From Gonatopus flavifemur (lineage: Eukaryota; Arthropoda; Insecta; Hymenoptera; Dryinidae), in contig JAFFJZ010000003.1 in NCBI GenBank assembly GCA_018340375.1, forward strand, positions 5,952,001 through 6,016,000: 64,000 bases of DNA. Reading direction: 5' to 3'. Shown here piece by piece: positions 25,312 to 37,938 of this stretch (position 1 is the first letter of the stretch; each line of letters starts with the position of its first letter). Below the pieces are notes generated by a model that was given only the letters and a program-made list of their open reading frames with translations, was not told the origin of the DNA and ran no database searches. A program made the translations under genes and the position numbers.

Positions 25312-28272
25312 AACAGCAAAAGTTGCAATGCAACTATTATATTGCTTCAGTGCTGCTGCACCAGGTTGTGTTTTTTTGTTGAGGGATCGTTTGATCTTAT
25401 AACGCGGCATAGATTTATGTATCCAAACATCTTCGCAGCATCATAACAATTTTAAAGTTGACTGCATGTTGCTGCGCACTTGACGACGCAACTTCTCAGG
25501 TCTTCCCAAGAACAGTTTGTTCCGCGTTGTTAGAAAGTTGTCGCAAATTTTTCTAGCATGCAAAAAATCTTGCGGTGCAACTTCAAACCATGTTTTCAAT
25601 TCCAAGGAGTCGAATCCAGAAGATAAATAACTTGGTCAACATATGGATGACTAATTTCGGGGTGGAAATTACTCTGCATTGGAGTACTCTGTATCAATGT
25701 ACGAGAAAGATTCAATTCACGAGGAGTAATCTATCCCAAAAATACCGCAGTAGCTACTAAAAAATGTTAACTGATTGTATGGAGTACACGGAGAAAAAAT
25801 AGTTAGCTCAGCCATAGCCATTTTTTACCTCCTGCAGCAATATTTGAGTTTTATCAGCTCAATTTTGGCTACACGGAGAAAAAGGTGGATTTTTATGGAT
25901 TTTTGGCGTTGGTTTGACCCGAGCCAAAGATACCTCTGAAAGTACCACAACGACTGGAAGGAAGGTTCCATACTTCCCCAAAACATTTTTAGAAGTTTTC
26001 TAGCCAAATTTTTGTTTCCAGATGTAAATTTAGAAAGATTCGTGGGAATTCATAGAATTAATAAGATTCTATTGAAATTTGTAACACAAAGAAACCGGGA
26101 GATCCCATAACTGATGTAAAATTTTATTGATACTGCAGCTGAACACAGGAACAGACTTATCACCTATCACCCTCATTATTCGATTTCAATGCAAAACCAA
26201 ACACTGATTAATTGAAGAGTTGAATGCACAAAATAACCGGTGAATATATGCAGCCCAGTACACGTCGAACACATTAATGCTATCTATGATACACAAAGTG
26301 TTGCGTTACAAGATACCAGTAATCTAAAAACATACTACAACATATCCGACTGTTCCTCAGGTTCTCATAGACTTAAAACAGATTATGTTTGAAAAATAAA
26401 GGTGTCCCTAAGCTCACTCCCGCGCATCAAAATGTAAAACAGAGGATAATATTTTCTGACATGTGTCGAATATTCACAATCCATCTAAAAAAATTTAGAA
26501 ATGTACAAAAGTATATTTTTCAACTACTGCACAATCTCTCGTGTCAGCCCTCGCCCAAGAATAATTGCCTACATAAACGACTCACAGTTATTCTGATTTC
26601 ATTGAAATGAATGTCAGATAACATCATATTCATATAAAAACAAACGAGACATGTATGGAATTATATTTGAAAAGCTGAACAATCATATCGATCACATTGC
26701 TCATGCGGATTATTAGTGTTTTGATCGAAGTAATACTCGTTGTCGTATCGATCAACTCATACGCGTGAAACCATTCTTTTTTTTATGCATCCTGAAATCT
26801 GAGTAGTTTTCCTTTCTGATAAATATTTTGTATAATGCACCATACATGATTCTTCAAGGATATTGCCTCAAAATGAATGAAATTCCTGAATCGGTGACAA
26901 GTCCGTAATTGCACGGACTCTGCTGTCAAACTTTTGGAGAATATTTTTCTGATGTGTTCGATAAATCATATAATAAAATTCTCAAAACCGTGGCAGGATG
27001 TTCGTCAAATATTCATGGATGTTTTCAAAATTTGACACTGAAGTTATGACAATCTTATAAATTATCATGTTTTGAATAAAAAGGAAAGCATCTGAAATTG
27101 GACGTTATATGATTCATATTCGAATCATCTATTTTATCAGATGAATAATCCCTCTCTTATTGATGATTTTATTTGAAAAATCATGCAAAACATGAATGCA
27201 ATATCGATGTTTCCGATAAAAAGGTGTCAGACGAAACAAGATATCAGGATGATATTATAAGCTCGTCTCGCAACCACGTATAATGTTTCCTATTCTGAAA
27301 CTAAACTTATGAAACTTCATATTATACACCAAATATCCGTTGTTCTTAAAATTTTAAGTGTAAACTGATGTGATTGTTATTTACAATATGTCATGCTACG
27401 TGGTATGGGTTATGCAACATTTTAATACATCAAATTATGGTGTTTATTGGACAAAATGAAGTAACTCAATGTCAAATCCTTCAACCGAATTGTTCAGAAA
27501 TTCTGAATTTTAAGTGAAAATGTATTACAAACACGTATAAAATTTTAGAAGAAATGTTCTAGTCGTGGAATGCAGGAAATGATAGGGTTGAACATTAGAC
27601 AACTGAAAATATTCATCAAAAAAATATGTACAATTAAACTAAATTTCTTGATTGTTGCAAATAAATCCATTCGAGTATATTTTAAATGACTAGGTTTTTA
27701 TTTATGGTAACTACATTCAATTACTGCAATTGAAATTTCTTTGAGTATATGTTCTGATCAGTTCCTCTCCAATTCTTTTGGAAGGGTTCATCCTTATAGT
27801 TCAAAGAATTGTTCATCCCTCGGTTTTACGAAGTTGAAATCATTTACTTGTGGAACTTACTCCTGAATACCGATCGTTTCTTATTCTCAACTTTCATAGG
27901 CTTCCCGTTTGTCACACTTTTTCAGTAACGATCGGATATCCAGTTTAATATACGTGTTTCAATGGAGTTGAATTTCAAACGACACGTGAAGTGGAGGTCA
28001 CGGACATAAAGGACTTGGGAGAATAATTCTTAGAAATAAGATTCCTGTGTTCGTAGACCAAACAATGTGGCTACTCGATTTATCATTCATCGGTTTTTTT
28101 TTGTTTCTGATACATCCAACACAATAACAATACTCGAGATTCCATTTGTTTCAATAATAATAAATTCTACATTGTTGAAGGCTTTGTTGCATCAAAAGAC
28201 GGATAAAACTCTGCTACATATTTTTTAAACAACTAAACAATCATGGAAAATTTTGAATATGATGAAACAATG

Positions 28273-28375
28273 AAGTGGAAAAATTATATATAATTTTTAT
28301 ATAATTCTGTAAAAATTGTATAAGATTCTTGAATTAGATACAAATTATATATAATTTTGAGAATTTTTCTGAACT
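28273..28375. mobile_element. AT-rich foldback element, copy 3 of the AAGTGGAAAAATT family
   Basis: Left AAGTGGAAAAATTATATATA; right side reads TATATAATTTTGAGAATTTTT then CTGAACT, an imperfect inverted repeat. More diverged than 20494-20576. Confidence 0.45.
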
Positions 28376-28540
28376 AGTTACTCAACTTTTATTGAATTTC
28401 ATTCCAATTCGATATTCAGAGTTTAATCCTAGCAATATATTTCATCACTGCATAATAAAAATTTATATCTATCGTTTGGTTGCTCGAAAAATATACATAG
28501 CAAAATTTCGCGCATTTCTTCAAGATCTCGATGGCCGGGG

Positions 28541-28856
28541 ATACCAGCGTACCATCCGAGTAAACATTTTGTTGCCAAGATCTCTCTAAGCTGAATGAAT
28601 GGAATAGTCTGAAATTTTCAGGGAATGATGTTTGATACTTCATCAATTGCTGTACAGAACCCGAATTTTGAATTTCGAAGATAAATCGTCTTTTACCGAC
28701 TGAGAACAAATTTCTTTCTCGTAATTTGAAAATCAGGCTCTGTACAGCAATTGATGAAGTATCAAAGATTATTTCCTCGACATTTCAAACTATTTCATAC
28801 ATTTGATCCAGAGAAATGTTGTAGATAAAATGTTTACTCGAATGGTACGCTGGTAT
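28541..28856. mobile_element. 316 bp foldback element with ATACCAGCGTACCAT termini
   Basis: Outer arms 28541-28575 and 28822-28856 (ATACCAGCGTACCATYCGAG and on through GTAAACATTTT). Inner arms 28631-28658 and 28739-28766 share ACTTCATCAATTGCTGTACA. Similarity continues weakly outside. Near 29328-29360 a related fragment (GTTACCATCCGAGCAC) is seen. No transposase. Confidence 0.75.
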
Positions 28857-29715
28857 TTCTTCAGAATCTACCCAAGATGTGACGATAACATTATCGTTCC
28901 AAGATAAAATAGAACATTTATCCCGTGCAGGTTCAAGTATGAATTCAAATTTCAGATATTCGCGAGATTTGCGAATTTCTTTTTTAGACACTCCATATCA
29001 CGATCAAAATAAGATTTAAATAATATATGTCCAACAATTTAGATGCGCAAGCATAATTTCGGAATACATAAAATTCTGTACCTCTTGGTGGTAAATCATT
29101 TCTTTCTGACACAAAATGAATGATACAAAAATGCAAAAGTTCGCCATAGTGAATACAAAGTTACAACGTTACAACCACAATGGAACACAGATCTGAAAAA
29201 ACATGATGTGTATTGAAACTCTAGGGAAATTCACATGATGATATATTGCATACCGGTCGTGAACTTACCAACAGTCGGTTTAGTTCTCGGTTATGTTATC
29301 TTTTGCGGTAAAACAGTTTTCATCAAGAGGATATCAGTGTTACCATCCGAGCACGTTGGTCAAAGAAGGACACGCCTATACGATAGAAAGAGAGATCCGA
29401 AAAACACTGGTATCCAGTTAAAAACATTCTTTATTCCATAATTATATCAATTATTCAACAATCGTTAGAACGATTGTAATATTCCAAAATGATCGTGACT
29501 GGTTATGAAAATTGATTCGCATGCATATTATTTTAATATTAAATATCAGACTCAAAGGTATAACAACGCATGAAATATTGTAATTCATTGTGAAGCATGT
29601 CCGCTCCAACATGAATTTTATAATCTTCATGATATACTGTTCCCCCAACTGCATAACATTCTTTTTTATAGAGTGAAGTTTAAAAACAGAATAAACTGCG
29701 TGGCCTCCAAGCACG

Positions 29716-29788
29716 GTTTCCGTGGTGTAGTGGTTATCACATCCGCCTAACACGCGGAAGGTCCCCGGTTCGATCCCGGGCGGAAACA
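29716..29788 (+). tRNA. tRNA-Val-AAC: tRNA-Val (anticodon AAC)
   Basis: A complete 73 nt cloverleaf can be drawn. Acceptor GTTTCCG pairs with CGGAAAC, with discriminator A at 29788. The D arm contains GTGGTGTAGTGGTTATCAC (A box). The anticodon stem TCCGC/GCGGA encloses loop CTAACAC with anticodon AAC. The T arm CCCGG-TTCGATC-CCGGG contains the B box GGTTCGATCC (29767-29776). CCA is not encoded, as expected for a eukaryotic nuclear gene, and there is no intron. It stands alone in a gene-poor stretch. Confidence 0.97.
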
Positions 29789-29797
29789 TTTTTTTTT
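29789..29797 (+). terminator. RNA polymerase III terminator of the tRNA-Val gene
   Basis: Nine consecutive T residues begin right after the discriminator base, a typical Pol III stop. This supports the tRNA being a functional gene rather than a tRNA-derived SINE. Confidence 0.9.
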
Positions 29798-30159
29798 CAT
29801 AAATTTTCTTCTACTGCATCTAATTCATGTTCATGTTCCAAGTGTGTTTTGAGTAGAAAAACAGCTGAAATACAACTAGAATTTTCAAATGTGCGTGCTC
29901 GAATTATTTTAGGATAATAAACAGGTGGAATTCCTGATATAACGTTTGATCAAATATTGCAATTTCATGAATTATATGATAGCATGATAGGGGAGGACAA
30001 GTATTTAAGGAAACCTCAAGTTGGAAATTTCTATTGGTATTTAACTGAGAACATCCAATGATATATTTTATCAATAAATTAAGATGGACTGAAAAAATGT
30101 TGCAAAAACGTGGATAATTATACGACTTCATTACTATGATTGAAATATTCTATTGATTC

Positions 30160-30230
30160 AACCCAGACAGCACAACGTGCCACTAGAACGTTCAGAAAAC
30201 GTCCCAGAGACATATTGTGCTGTTAGGGAC
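30160..30230 (+). repeat. CAGACAGCACAACGT family, short copy
   Basis: Begins AACCCAGACAGCACAACGTG and ends ATATTGTGCTGTTAGGGAC, so the ends are inverted repeats. The middle AACGTTCAGAAAACGTCCCA is shared with 25217-25311. It is an internally deleted version of the family. Confidence 0.65.
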
Positions 30231-30340
30231 CTCATTTTTTCTGTCCCGTAGAAATATTCTGTAAAATACTTCTCTACTGAATATTTTTGAATTTCATTGG
30301 AACCTGCACTTAGAAAAGAGTATTTCGAATTCATTCCAAT

Positions 30341-30440
30341 CAAATAAGGTTTATCAACTAATCATAAATCTTATTTGACCCAAAGATGGTTTGTTTGCAA
30401 TTGATAAGCCTTCTTTGTCACAAACAAACTCTTCTCTCAG
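30341..30440 (+). repeat. Dispersed repeat (CAAATAAGGTTTAT...CACAAACAAACTC), copy 1
   Basis: About 100 bp, matched in opposite orientation by 61315-61414. Shared blocks include CAAATAAGGTTTAT, AATCAT, ATGGTTTGTTT, ATAAGCCTT and CACAAACAAACTC. Confidence 0.65.
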
Positions 30441-30494
30441 TGTCTTTAATTTGTCCATTTCTCCATTCAGCAATCCGGAATTGTAGATATACAG

Positions 30495-30590
30495 ACGGCT
30501 AGAAAATTTTGCTGGATTAGCAAATATCTTGCTAAAATAGCAATGTTTTTGCTGTAACAGCAACCGTTTTGCTAATTTAGCAAAGCAGAT
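30495..30590. repeat. Cluster of TAGCAA/TTGCTA short motifs
   Basis: The hexamer TAGCAA or its complement TTGCTA/TTGCTG occurs at least eight times in under 100 bp in both orientations, giving several overlapping hairpins. Origin unknown. Confidence 0.5.
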
Positions 30591-31252
30591 TTTTCGAAAT
30601 CGCTTTTTCAGCAAGAATTTTTCTCTGCGTGTGAGAAAATTCTAAATTTTTGTGGACTGGTATGCCCCTTTTGGGCAGAACAAAAATTTATTGTTTCAAA
30701 TGTATGCTCCGTCCAAAAGTAACAAATTAGGACAAACCTTATACTTTTTGTAAACACTCTGGCTACGATCTCTCCCAAACCGCTGCAATATTTTGGCAAG
30801 CTCATTACCATGTTTGCCTATCCAAATTCTTATTATACTAATTTTTTCTACGCGGGGCGAAGCTCAAGTATGTAGCACACAGTGCTTTCGAGTGATTTGG
30901 ATTTGAAAAATGAATCTAAAAATTCTCATAATTCAAAAGCTTCGAAAGCTGAGCCTTGAAAAATTTTTAACAAACATAATATACTTGATTTGGATCACCT
31001 TGGATAAAATATGCAATCAAACCACGCTTTTAATTGATTCTGAACACGGTATTTCATATTAAGGGCTAATACCACTCTACCAGCTGAAAAAAAGGAATAT
31101 AATTTTTTTTAGACAGTTCATTTGCCATATATTGGAGTGTGAGAAGAAATTTTTTTCATGTCATGTTGTTGCAAGATGATGGCGACAGAACCAATCTTCA
31201 AAATCATGTTGTTCCGACCCGTCCAGGTTCCCGGGCCTTTGGAAACCTACCC

Positions 31253-31355
31253 CTAACAGTAAAATTTATCTCTGTGACGTGTTCTGAGCGTTTGGAAAAC
31301 CTCTTCCACGATTTATAAACCTTCAATAAACGTTCCAGCGGCTCGTTATACTGCC
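31253..31355 (-). repeat. CAGACAGCACAACGT family, degenerate full-length copy
   Basis: The minus strand aligns to 25217-25311 through ACGTTTATTGAAGGTTTATA, GAGGTTTTCC and the terminal TGTTAGGGGTAG, with many substitutions. Confidence 0.55.
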
Positions 31356-32518
31356 TTTTTCACTCTGCCAAGACACTCAAAAATCATACATACTCTTGAA
31401 ATTTGAATCATCAAAATCTCACTGATTCAGCAATTATTAATCATTGGTTCTGCAGTTAGATGTTCTTTTCACTGATCATAATTAGTCATATTTCACTGTG
31501 CAAATTAGTTAATTTTAACAATTTATATGCACCAGTTTACAGTATTGTACTTGCCATTGCAACCCAGTGGAATTTCACTGATTCAGATTCACAGAGTATG
31601 GATTTCATACTCCCTCAGATGTTTGTTCGTCGTATACACGTCGTTTCAACGTCGGATTTACTCTATTTGACCTCATATCAACGTTTTTCACCCATATAGT
31701 ACTGTCGTTCCAAAAGAATTCGAAAAGATTTCTCAAAAGTTTTGAAGAACTCTTTTTGGATGCTTTTGAAGTCTGTGTACTATTTGGGCACATTCCATCA
31801 ATACATCGTAAATGTAAAGCATCGTTGATTCTCATGAATGAAATAATGGTAGAGATTCCAATTTTATAAAACCTTCTGAAGAGGAATTCTTTGAATTTGA
31901 TAGAACATCAGAAAATTATTCAACCCAACAGCTTTTTAATCACACGATGGAAATAAAAACGGCTACAGTAATCAATGATAATCCGTTAATTCACTCCAAA
32001 AACTGACAGCAATATCGATTGCACAGAAGCTTCAACAGTGATTATAATAGTTACTAAATACCAAAAATAGATGGCATTAGGGGAAACATCAGATCACCTC
32101 ACGTATTCCGTGTACGTGTTAAAATATCGACATAACTTCATCGTGCTCTGAGAATCAATGATAGCCGATCGTAACTACGAACATTTCAAAATAAAGCGCA
32201 ACCCTCGGCATTACAATCGGAGGCTTTCGAAAGTACTGGCAACTGAGGACACATTAATACTTTCGCATCAAATTGAGTGAAACTGATTTGTCAAGACAAA
32301 TAATTCATCGGATTCAAATTACTAGCTCTACATCTACGCAGAAGGGATAGTATACCACGTATATAGGGTATGATTTGAAATGTATTCTAATTTTGTAATG
32401 TTACAAATTCCAAATGTTATCAAGAGATTATTACGTTTTGAAAAATTCCACAAATGTTTGGAAATGCATTGTTCAGCTTTTTTCATCTCTCACAAATTGT
32501 ATGAACCATTTTTAAAAT

Positions 32519-32650
32519 AAAATTTGTCCAAAACTGTCGGGTAAGACATCTCTCGGATATCTATTAGATATCTTCTAGACAATGCTCTCTAAAAGATGTG
32601 TAATATATATATATGAAAGATGTCTCACGCGACAATTTTAGACAAATTTT
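32519..32650. mobile_element. MITE-like element with AAAATTTGTC termini
   Basis: Arms 32519-32554 and 32615-32650 (36 nt) are inverted repeats with about five mismatches, through AAAATTTGTC, ACTGTCG and GACATCT. The loop contains a short (TA)n run. Confidence 0.75.
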
Positions 32651-32796
32651 GAATGTTGTGTTCATTGGATACAGACGAAACAATTTATTCTCACGAAAAA
32701 AATCACATTGATATATTTAATCATAATGAATTCACACTTTGAATCAAATTTTACTATATTGAGAGGTAATACATTGCTTCTGTAGCACCATCTCTT

Positions 32797-32905
32797 CCCA
32801 AACAGCACACAAGTCTCAGATGTATTCATGAAGAATTGTTTATGTAGTCTCATGGTTCCTAAAGTATTTTTCATGGTCTCGTCCTGAACTATTGTGCTGT
32901 CTGGG
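32797..32905. mobile_element. MITE-like element with CCCARACAGCACA termini
   Basis: Left end CCCAAACAGCACACAAGT (32797-32814) and right end, read on the minus strand, CCCAGACAGCACAATAGT (to 32905). The termini match the family at 30160-30230 but the interior differs. Confidence 0.6.
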
Positions 32906-32936
32906 TTAGTTGTTATGAATATTTGAAATATTACCC

Positions 32937-33180
32937 GGGAAAAAAAACCACGTTGAAAACTTGGTTCAAAACAATGTTATTTACCATGGTAAAATGTTTG
33001 CTCTTCGAATAACAACGTGGTTTTCTACGTTGTTGCGACATATCGCGAAATGCGTGTTCTAATAGAATCCTCTCAATCGATCCAATCTACTTTCATAACC
33101 GTGCTTGAAAAATTGTGGGAAAACTACATGGTAAACAACGTTGAAATAAACAACATTGTTTTTAACGTGGGGTTTTCCCC
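32937..33180. mobile_element. Foldback element with GGGAAAA...CCACGTT termini
   Basis: Arms of about 55 nt: left GGGAAAAAAAACCACGTT, then AACAATGTTATTTACCATG; right, on the minus strand, GGGGAAAACCCCACGTT, then AACAATGTTGTTTA. Only 31 bp after the element ending at 32905. Confidence 0.7.
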
Positions 33181-33965
33181 TGCGATAACTAATTCAACGG
33201 ATAATTATCATCAATTAACAGTTTTTTCCTTGATGTAACAAACAATGATTGAAGAAACATGAAACTGTTTCCCAATTGAAATTGATTTATAATTCAATAC
33301 CCGAACTTGAGACACGTGAAATAGGAATCGAATTATCTTAGCGATCGTGTTTCTTTTTCCTATCGAATCAGCTTGCATTCGTATATCCAAGTCCCACAGG
33401 TGAAGTGATCAAAGTCACTACATTGCGGCTTTACTATGTTGCCTGTCCGCGTCAATTCTCACCTAATATGTCACGGACGGACTGCGAAATTGCTAACGGT
33501 TGTGCCTTTGATCTCGATCCCTTTTCCGCCCTTCAGACACGAGCAACTTGTGCACCTTCCGAAAACTCACCCTTCAAGTCACGCGCCGTGCACATACGTA
33601 TGTACATTCATACGTAGTACATATGTGTCGTCCGAGGGGTGAGATAAATCCAATTTTATCGATGGTACGCTCAGGAAAGCGCCAAATTACTTCAACTGCA
33701 AGTCTCGGTTTTTAATTCTCGTTTACACTTATATTTGTCGTCAAGTTTTGAATCTACAAATTTCAATGATTGAGATCTTTCTTGAATCGTAATCGAATAC
33801 TGCAGCTCTGATAAACCACGGTTACGGATTGTGAACGGTTTTTGTAACAAGTTTGATATACAAAATTGGGGTTTTGAATACTCGGAGGTATTAAAATATT
33901 AAGAATAATTTTAATCTTATTGTGTATATTCCGTGTATGATGACAAAACATTGAGGGTATTCAAG

Positions 33966-34090
33966 CCAGTGTCGGACTGGCTTGTATCAAGGCCCTCGGT
34001 TGGGAATTATGTTGCGCCCCCTAGAAGCGACACACTCTTGGAAAAATCAAGATTTCATCTTGAATGAAAACTGAATGGGCCCCCAAATAC
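33966..34090 (+). repeat. Dispersed repeat with GTGTCGGACTGGCTTGTATC start, copy 1
   Basis: About 125 bp: CCAGTGTCGGACTGGCTTGT, then GGGAATTATGTTG, CCCCCTAGAAGCGACACAC and GAATGGGCCCCCAAA. Matched in reverse at 56536-56644. Confidence 0.75.
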
Positions 34091-36602
34091 CGAAGGGTCC
34101 CCTGCGATTGATCAGAAGAACCAAGCCAAATATTTTTTCCACCAATTTTTCTCATGAATCATGTGTAAATCATGTGAAAAAATCGGACAAAAAATCATTA
34201 TCACACTTCAGATGGTTTCTTTCACATGGAATCTAAGCAGAAAACTGATGAATTTTCTATCAAATTTTGTCCGGTCAGCTTTCTCCAGGTTTTTTTCAAA
34301 AACTGACAGCAATTTTTCGGGACGATTCTGTTTAAACTTCACAGACTGTGATATCCCGTTCAAAACAGACGAGAATAATTTGCCTGCCAAGTTGTGACAG
34401 AATGTTTCGATATGGTGATTCTGGGAACAACCTGGTAGAAAGTCTGTCTGCAGTTCTTCCATTCGAAGTGTAACAATAATTTTCATCAGGTTCTGCGGGG
34501 TATTTTAGGTAGGTGGCTTTTTTCAATGTACGATAATAAAATCCAAGACCAGAATTAAAGTCCAGCTATAAATTTCAGCCTTTCACTGTATTTTTAAAAC
34601 TGTAAGAGGATTTAAAAAATCATATCCTCTAAATATCAAAAATTCTGGGCACCAAATTCATATTCAAAGTCGGATCTCATCGGTGTAAAATTTTCCCCGC
34701 TTCTCTTGATAAGCCTGTTTCAGGGCTCTAGTGCCTTTGATCCAATCACTTTACGCTGCCAGGGCTAATCGGAGTGGGAGAGATAGAACCTCGAAATCAA
34801 CTCACGCGACTGAGGTAAAATTCTGATGAAAGAATAATCGTAACACAATATGAAGTAGAAAAGTATCACGTATCGCGAATATATATAAATCCTTCATGTG
34901 TAGTTCCGTTCCATAATTTTTCATGTGATTCAAATAAATATTTCGATCATTTTGTGAGTTCATCTGCGTTGAGAAAAGGCAGTCGGAATGAGAATAAAGG
35001 GATGATACGCGAAAAAAAAGAATAAACCATGAAACGAAGAATCGAGTTTGGCTTTTTGGATCTCATAGCCATAGATCACTCCATTGTAGCAAAAGGGGGT
35101 GTTTACACACATTATATCAGTGGGAGCATAATAGCGATGTGTGTACACACTTTGGGGGATGGATAGAGAAACACACAAACACATGGCACAAACAGACAAC
35201 GGTAGAACCTAAGGAGAGAAAATACGTGGTGTTTGGTCTCCATTAATATCGGATCGACTGGATGGTTACTGCAGCCCATCATCCCGTATATTCCACTGGA
35301 TGTTCTTTTTTTTTAGAGGCCATATGTCTTTTATAGATTGCACCATCGTACTGATGTTGCAATCCTGGTTTAGGATCGCTCATTTGTCAACGCGCAATCT
35401 GACGTCTAATATTCTATTTAACATTAGGACTCGATAAAGTTATTTGCCCAGTTTTTAATTGTTTGTCTCTGATATACTGTAAATGCTTGTGCTTTGAATT
35501 GCGGGTCGATTTTCAGATGAAATTTGGTGTGTTCGTTGGGAAACGATTGAGGTTTTTCCATTAAGAAACGGAAACATAACGAATACATTTGTTGCCAAAT
35601 GAAAATTCAATGCTGAAAGTTTTAACAGACACTGAAAAAAATTCCTTTTAGAGTCCTTTCAAAAAATTTAACAGGAATGTTTCACAGCCACTTTCTTTTA
35701 AATTTTCAGATAAATTTAACTGAATTTCAAGAAACTGCAACTAAACTGTCGGAAAATATTCTGAAAAATTTGTCAAGTTGCTCAAAATTTAAATAATTGT
35801 AAAAAATTACAGGCACACTTTTCGAATTTTCAAGGAACATTTTACATATATTTCTAGACGTTTCTTGAATTTCATTTGAAATTGATGAGCTGTATAAATA
35901 TGTTTTTGAAAAAAATTCACCCCACTACAACTCAACAGCTTCATATTGGCCAAAAAGAAGAAACAATGCATTGTTTCGAAACGTTTTAGAACTTTTCAAG
36001 ACAATAGTGTGGAAATATAAAATAATAGATCATAACATTATAATTGTTGATGAATCGATATACCATGCGATGGGATTCGTTGAATCAATCTGTCACCTGC
36101 CGCTTGAAGAACATCAACAATTCGCTTCGATTGTTCATGAGTCAAAAAATATTAGTGATCGATTGATAGAGAAAAAAATGATGTAGAATTCCTCTGAGAG
36201 CATTTAAATCGATGCAGTGTGTGTTACCCGCAGAGATGACGAATAGGAGGTTATTCAACGCATCTGTTCTACCACGAAAGACCCTTATTGATGGCAAATT
36301 ATGTACTCTCATCCTGCATCTGATTTCAGCGAAACTGATAGTTTTAATAGATTATATTGTAATATTTACGGATGATTTTCTATGGAGGATTAAAATTTGA
36401 ATTGTTGTGAACGTTCAAAATTATCACGATGAAGAATGATGGATCTAATTCAGAGGCAAAAGTAACAAAATTAATAATATTATAGAAAAAGAATTCTTCG
36501 ACGAGCGTCAACAAAATTTTCAAGCCATTGAATATTGTGTAGAAGAATTTGAAAATTCACTAAATGGTTCAGGTTGAGAGAGATTGTTCGAATTACGATA
36601 CA

Positions 36603-36730
36603 TATCCTAGGTAGAAATATTCTATTGAATCCTATTACGAATGGTAAAATTTCTGATTGAATCTCATTGATACCTTCCCATTCATTTTCCCATTGGTCAG
36701 TAAAATTTTATAGATTATTTGTAACAGAGA
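36603..36730. repeat. Dispersed MITE-like repeat, copy B
   Basis: Same orientation as 11825-11950. Shares AGGTAGAAATATT, GGTAAAATTTCTGATTGAAT and the ATAGATTATTTGTAACAG tail. The terminal GGGATG has decayed to GAGATT, so this copy looks slightly older or mutated at its end. Confidence 0.75.
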
Positions 36731-36899
36731 TTTCGCGTTGAATTCATGTATAATTGATAGAAGTGCTTAGCATGGACATGGACAGCCATTAAATGAGTCT
36801 CCGGAGCTGAATTTCAGCTATTACAGCAAAAGAATTAGGTACAAATACTAATTTTTTGCTTCAATGACTAGAATTTGGCTGCACTCAACTTCTGCAGTC

Positions 36900-37020
36900 A
36901 GGGTAAGATGGTGTAAGGCTACACGGAAGATAAGAGTTCGCGGTTCTTGAACAATTATTTATCCAATCAACTTTGCACTCTGGCGCATTCTTATCCCCCG
37001 TTTACTCTTACACCACCCTA
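36900..37020. mobile_element. MITE-like element with TAGGGTGGTGTAAG-type termini
   Basis: Left AGGGTAAGATGGTGTAAG and right, read in reverse, TAGGGTGGTGTAAGAG form inverted ends about 120 bp apart. Non-coding interior. Confidence 0.5.
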
Positions 37021-37517
37021 CTCTAAACTCACAGAAAAGTTTTCTGATTCTTTGATTCAAGTAAAATTTCCTTAAGACCAGCAAATTTCACTCGAATCAA
37101 GGGAATTTCACTTGAATTGAGAAAAGTCTTTCCACGAGGGTCAATAATTCTTCCTCGCCTAGAGAAAAATAATCTGGAAACGAGAGGAAAAATCCCTCTC
37201 AATCAGGGAGGATATTCCACTTTTGTTTCTTCCTTCAATTGAGAATACGCCTCTACGATTGACAGTATTTGAACAACTAAAAATTCTTCCGTCCCAAAGA
37301 CTAATCCTTTCAAATTGAGAGGAATACTTTTGATACCATATTTCAGAGGAGAAGTTCCATCAAAATGAGCGGGATACTCTTATTTTAATATTAATTTGTT
37401 TTGGGTGCTTTTTCACTTACTTTCTTCAAATCAAATATCGAGATTCCTATAATTCTGATTTCATTTATTCAACAAATTTGACGTATTGATTTAATAGAAT
37501 TTCGAAATTCCAACACA

Positions 37518-37560
37518 ACCAGCCAGTCCTTTTTTTAGTATGGAACAAGGTCTGGCTGGT
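37518..37560. repeat. Short hairpin ACCAGCCAG...CTGGCTGGT
   Basis: Perfect 9 nt inverted repeat with 25 nt loop, located 16 bp before the element at 37577. Confidence 0.5.
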
Positions 37561-37576
37561 AGATTTCCTCCACTTT

Positions 37577-37670
37577 CCCACATAGCAGCATTCCCACGTA
37601 GTCTCAGTAATGTCTCCAGATTGTTGCAGAATATTCTGAAGATATCACTGAGACATTTGTGCTATGTGGG
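37577..37670. mobile_element. MITE-like element with CCCACATAGCA termini
   Basis: 11 nt terminal inverted repeats at 37577-37587 and 37660-37670, plus internal paired blocks CTCAGTAATGTC / GATATCACTGAG. Terminus related to the CCCAGACAGCACA elements. Confidence 0.6.
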
Positions 37671-37938
37671 TTATTGAATCATTTTTGAGTATTTTACACA
37701 GATAAAAGTGTCTCTTTGATTCTAAGAAATTGTTATTTGGATAGGTCGAAATAAATATCTTTTTGATATTGACAAATGTGTGATTTGGAACAAGGAGCAA
37801 ATAATAAATTTTGTAAAACCAACAAAATATTGATTCCAGTCCACTTCGGGTTCTACGGGATACCCTTATAACTATATACAAGCTCAACTTTGATCAGAAC
37901 ATCCATCAGTTCATTATATTCAATCACACAACATCTAA

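Larger units (their letters stand above)
24111..29715. other. Gene-free stretch between the saposin promoter and the tRNA gene
   Basis: Holds the repeat cluster at 24702-25311, the hairpins at 28273-28375 and 28541-28856, and unique AT-rich DNA. No exon recognised. Confidence 0.6.
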
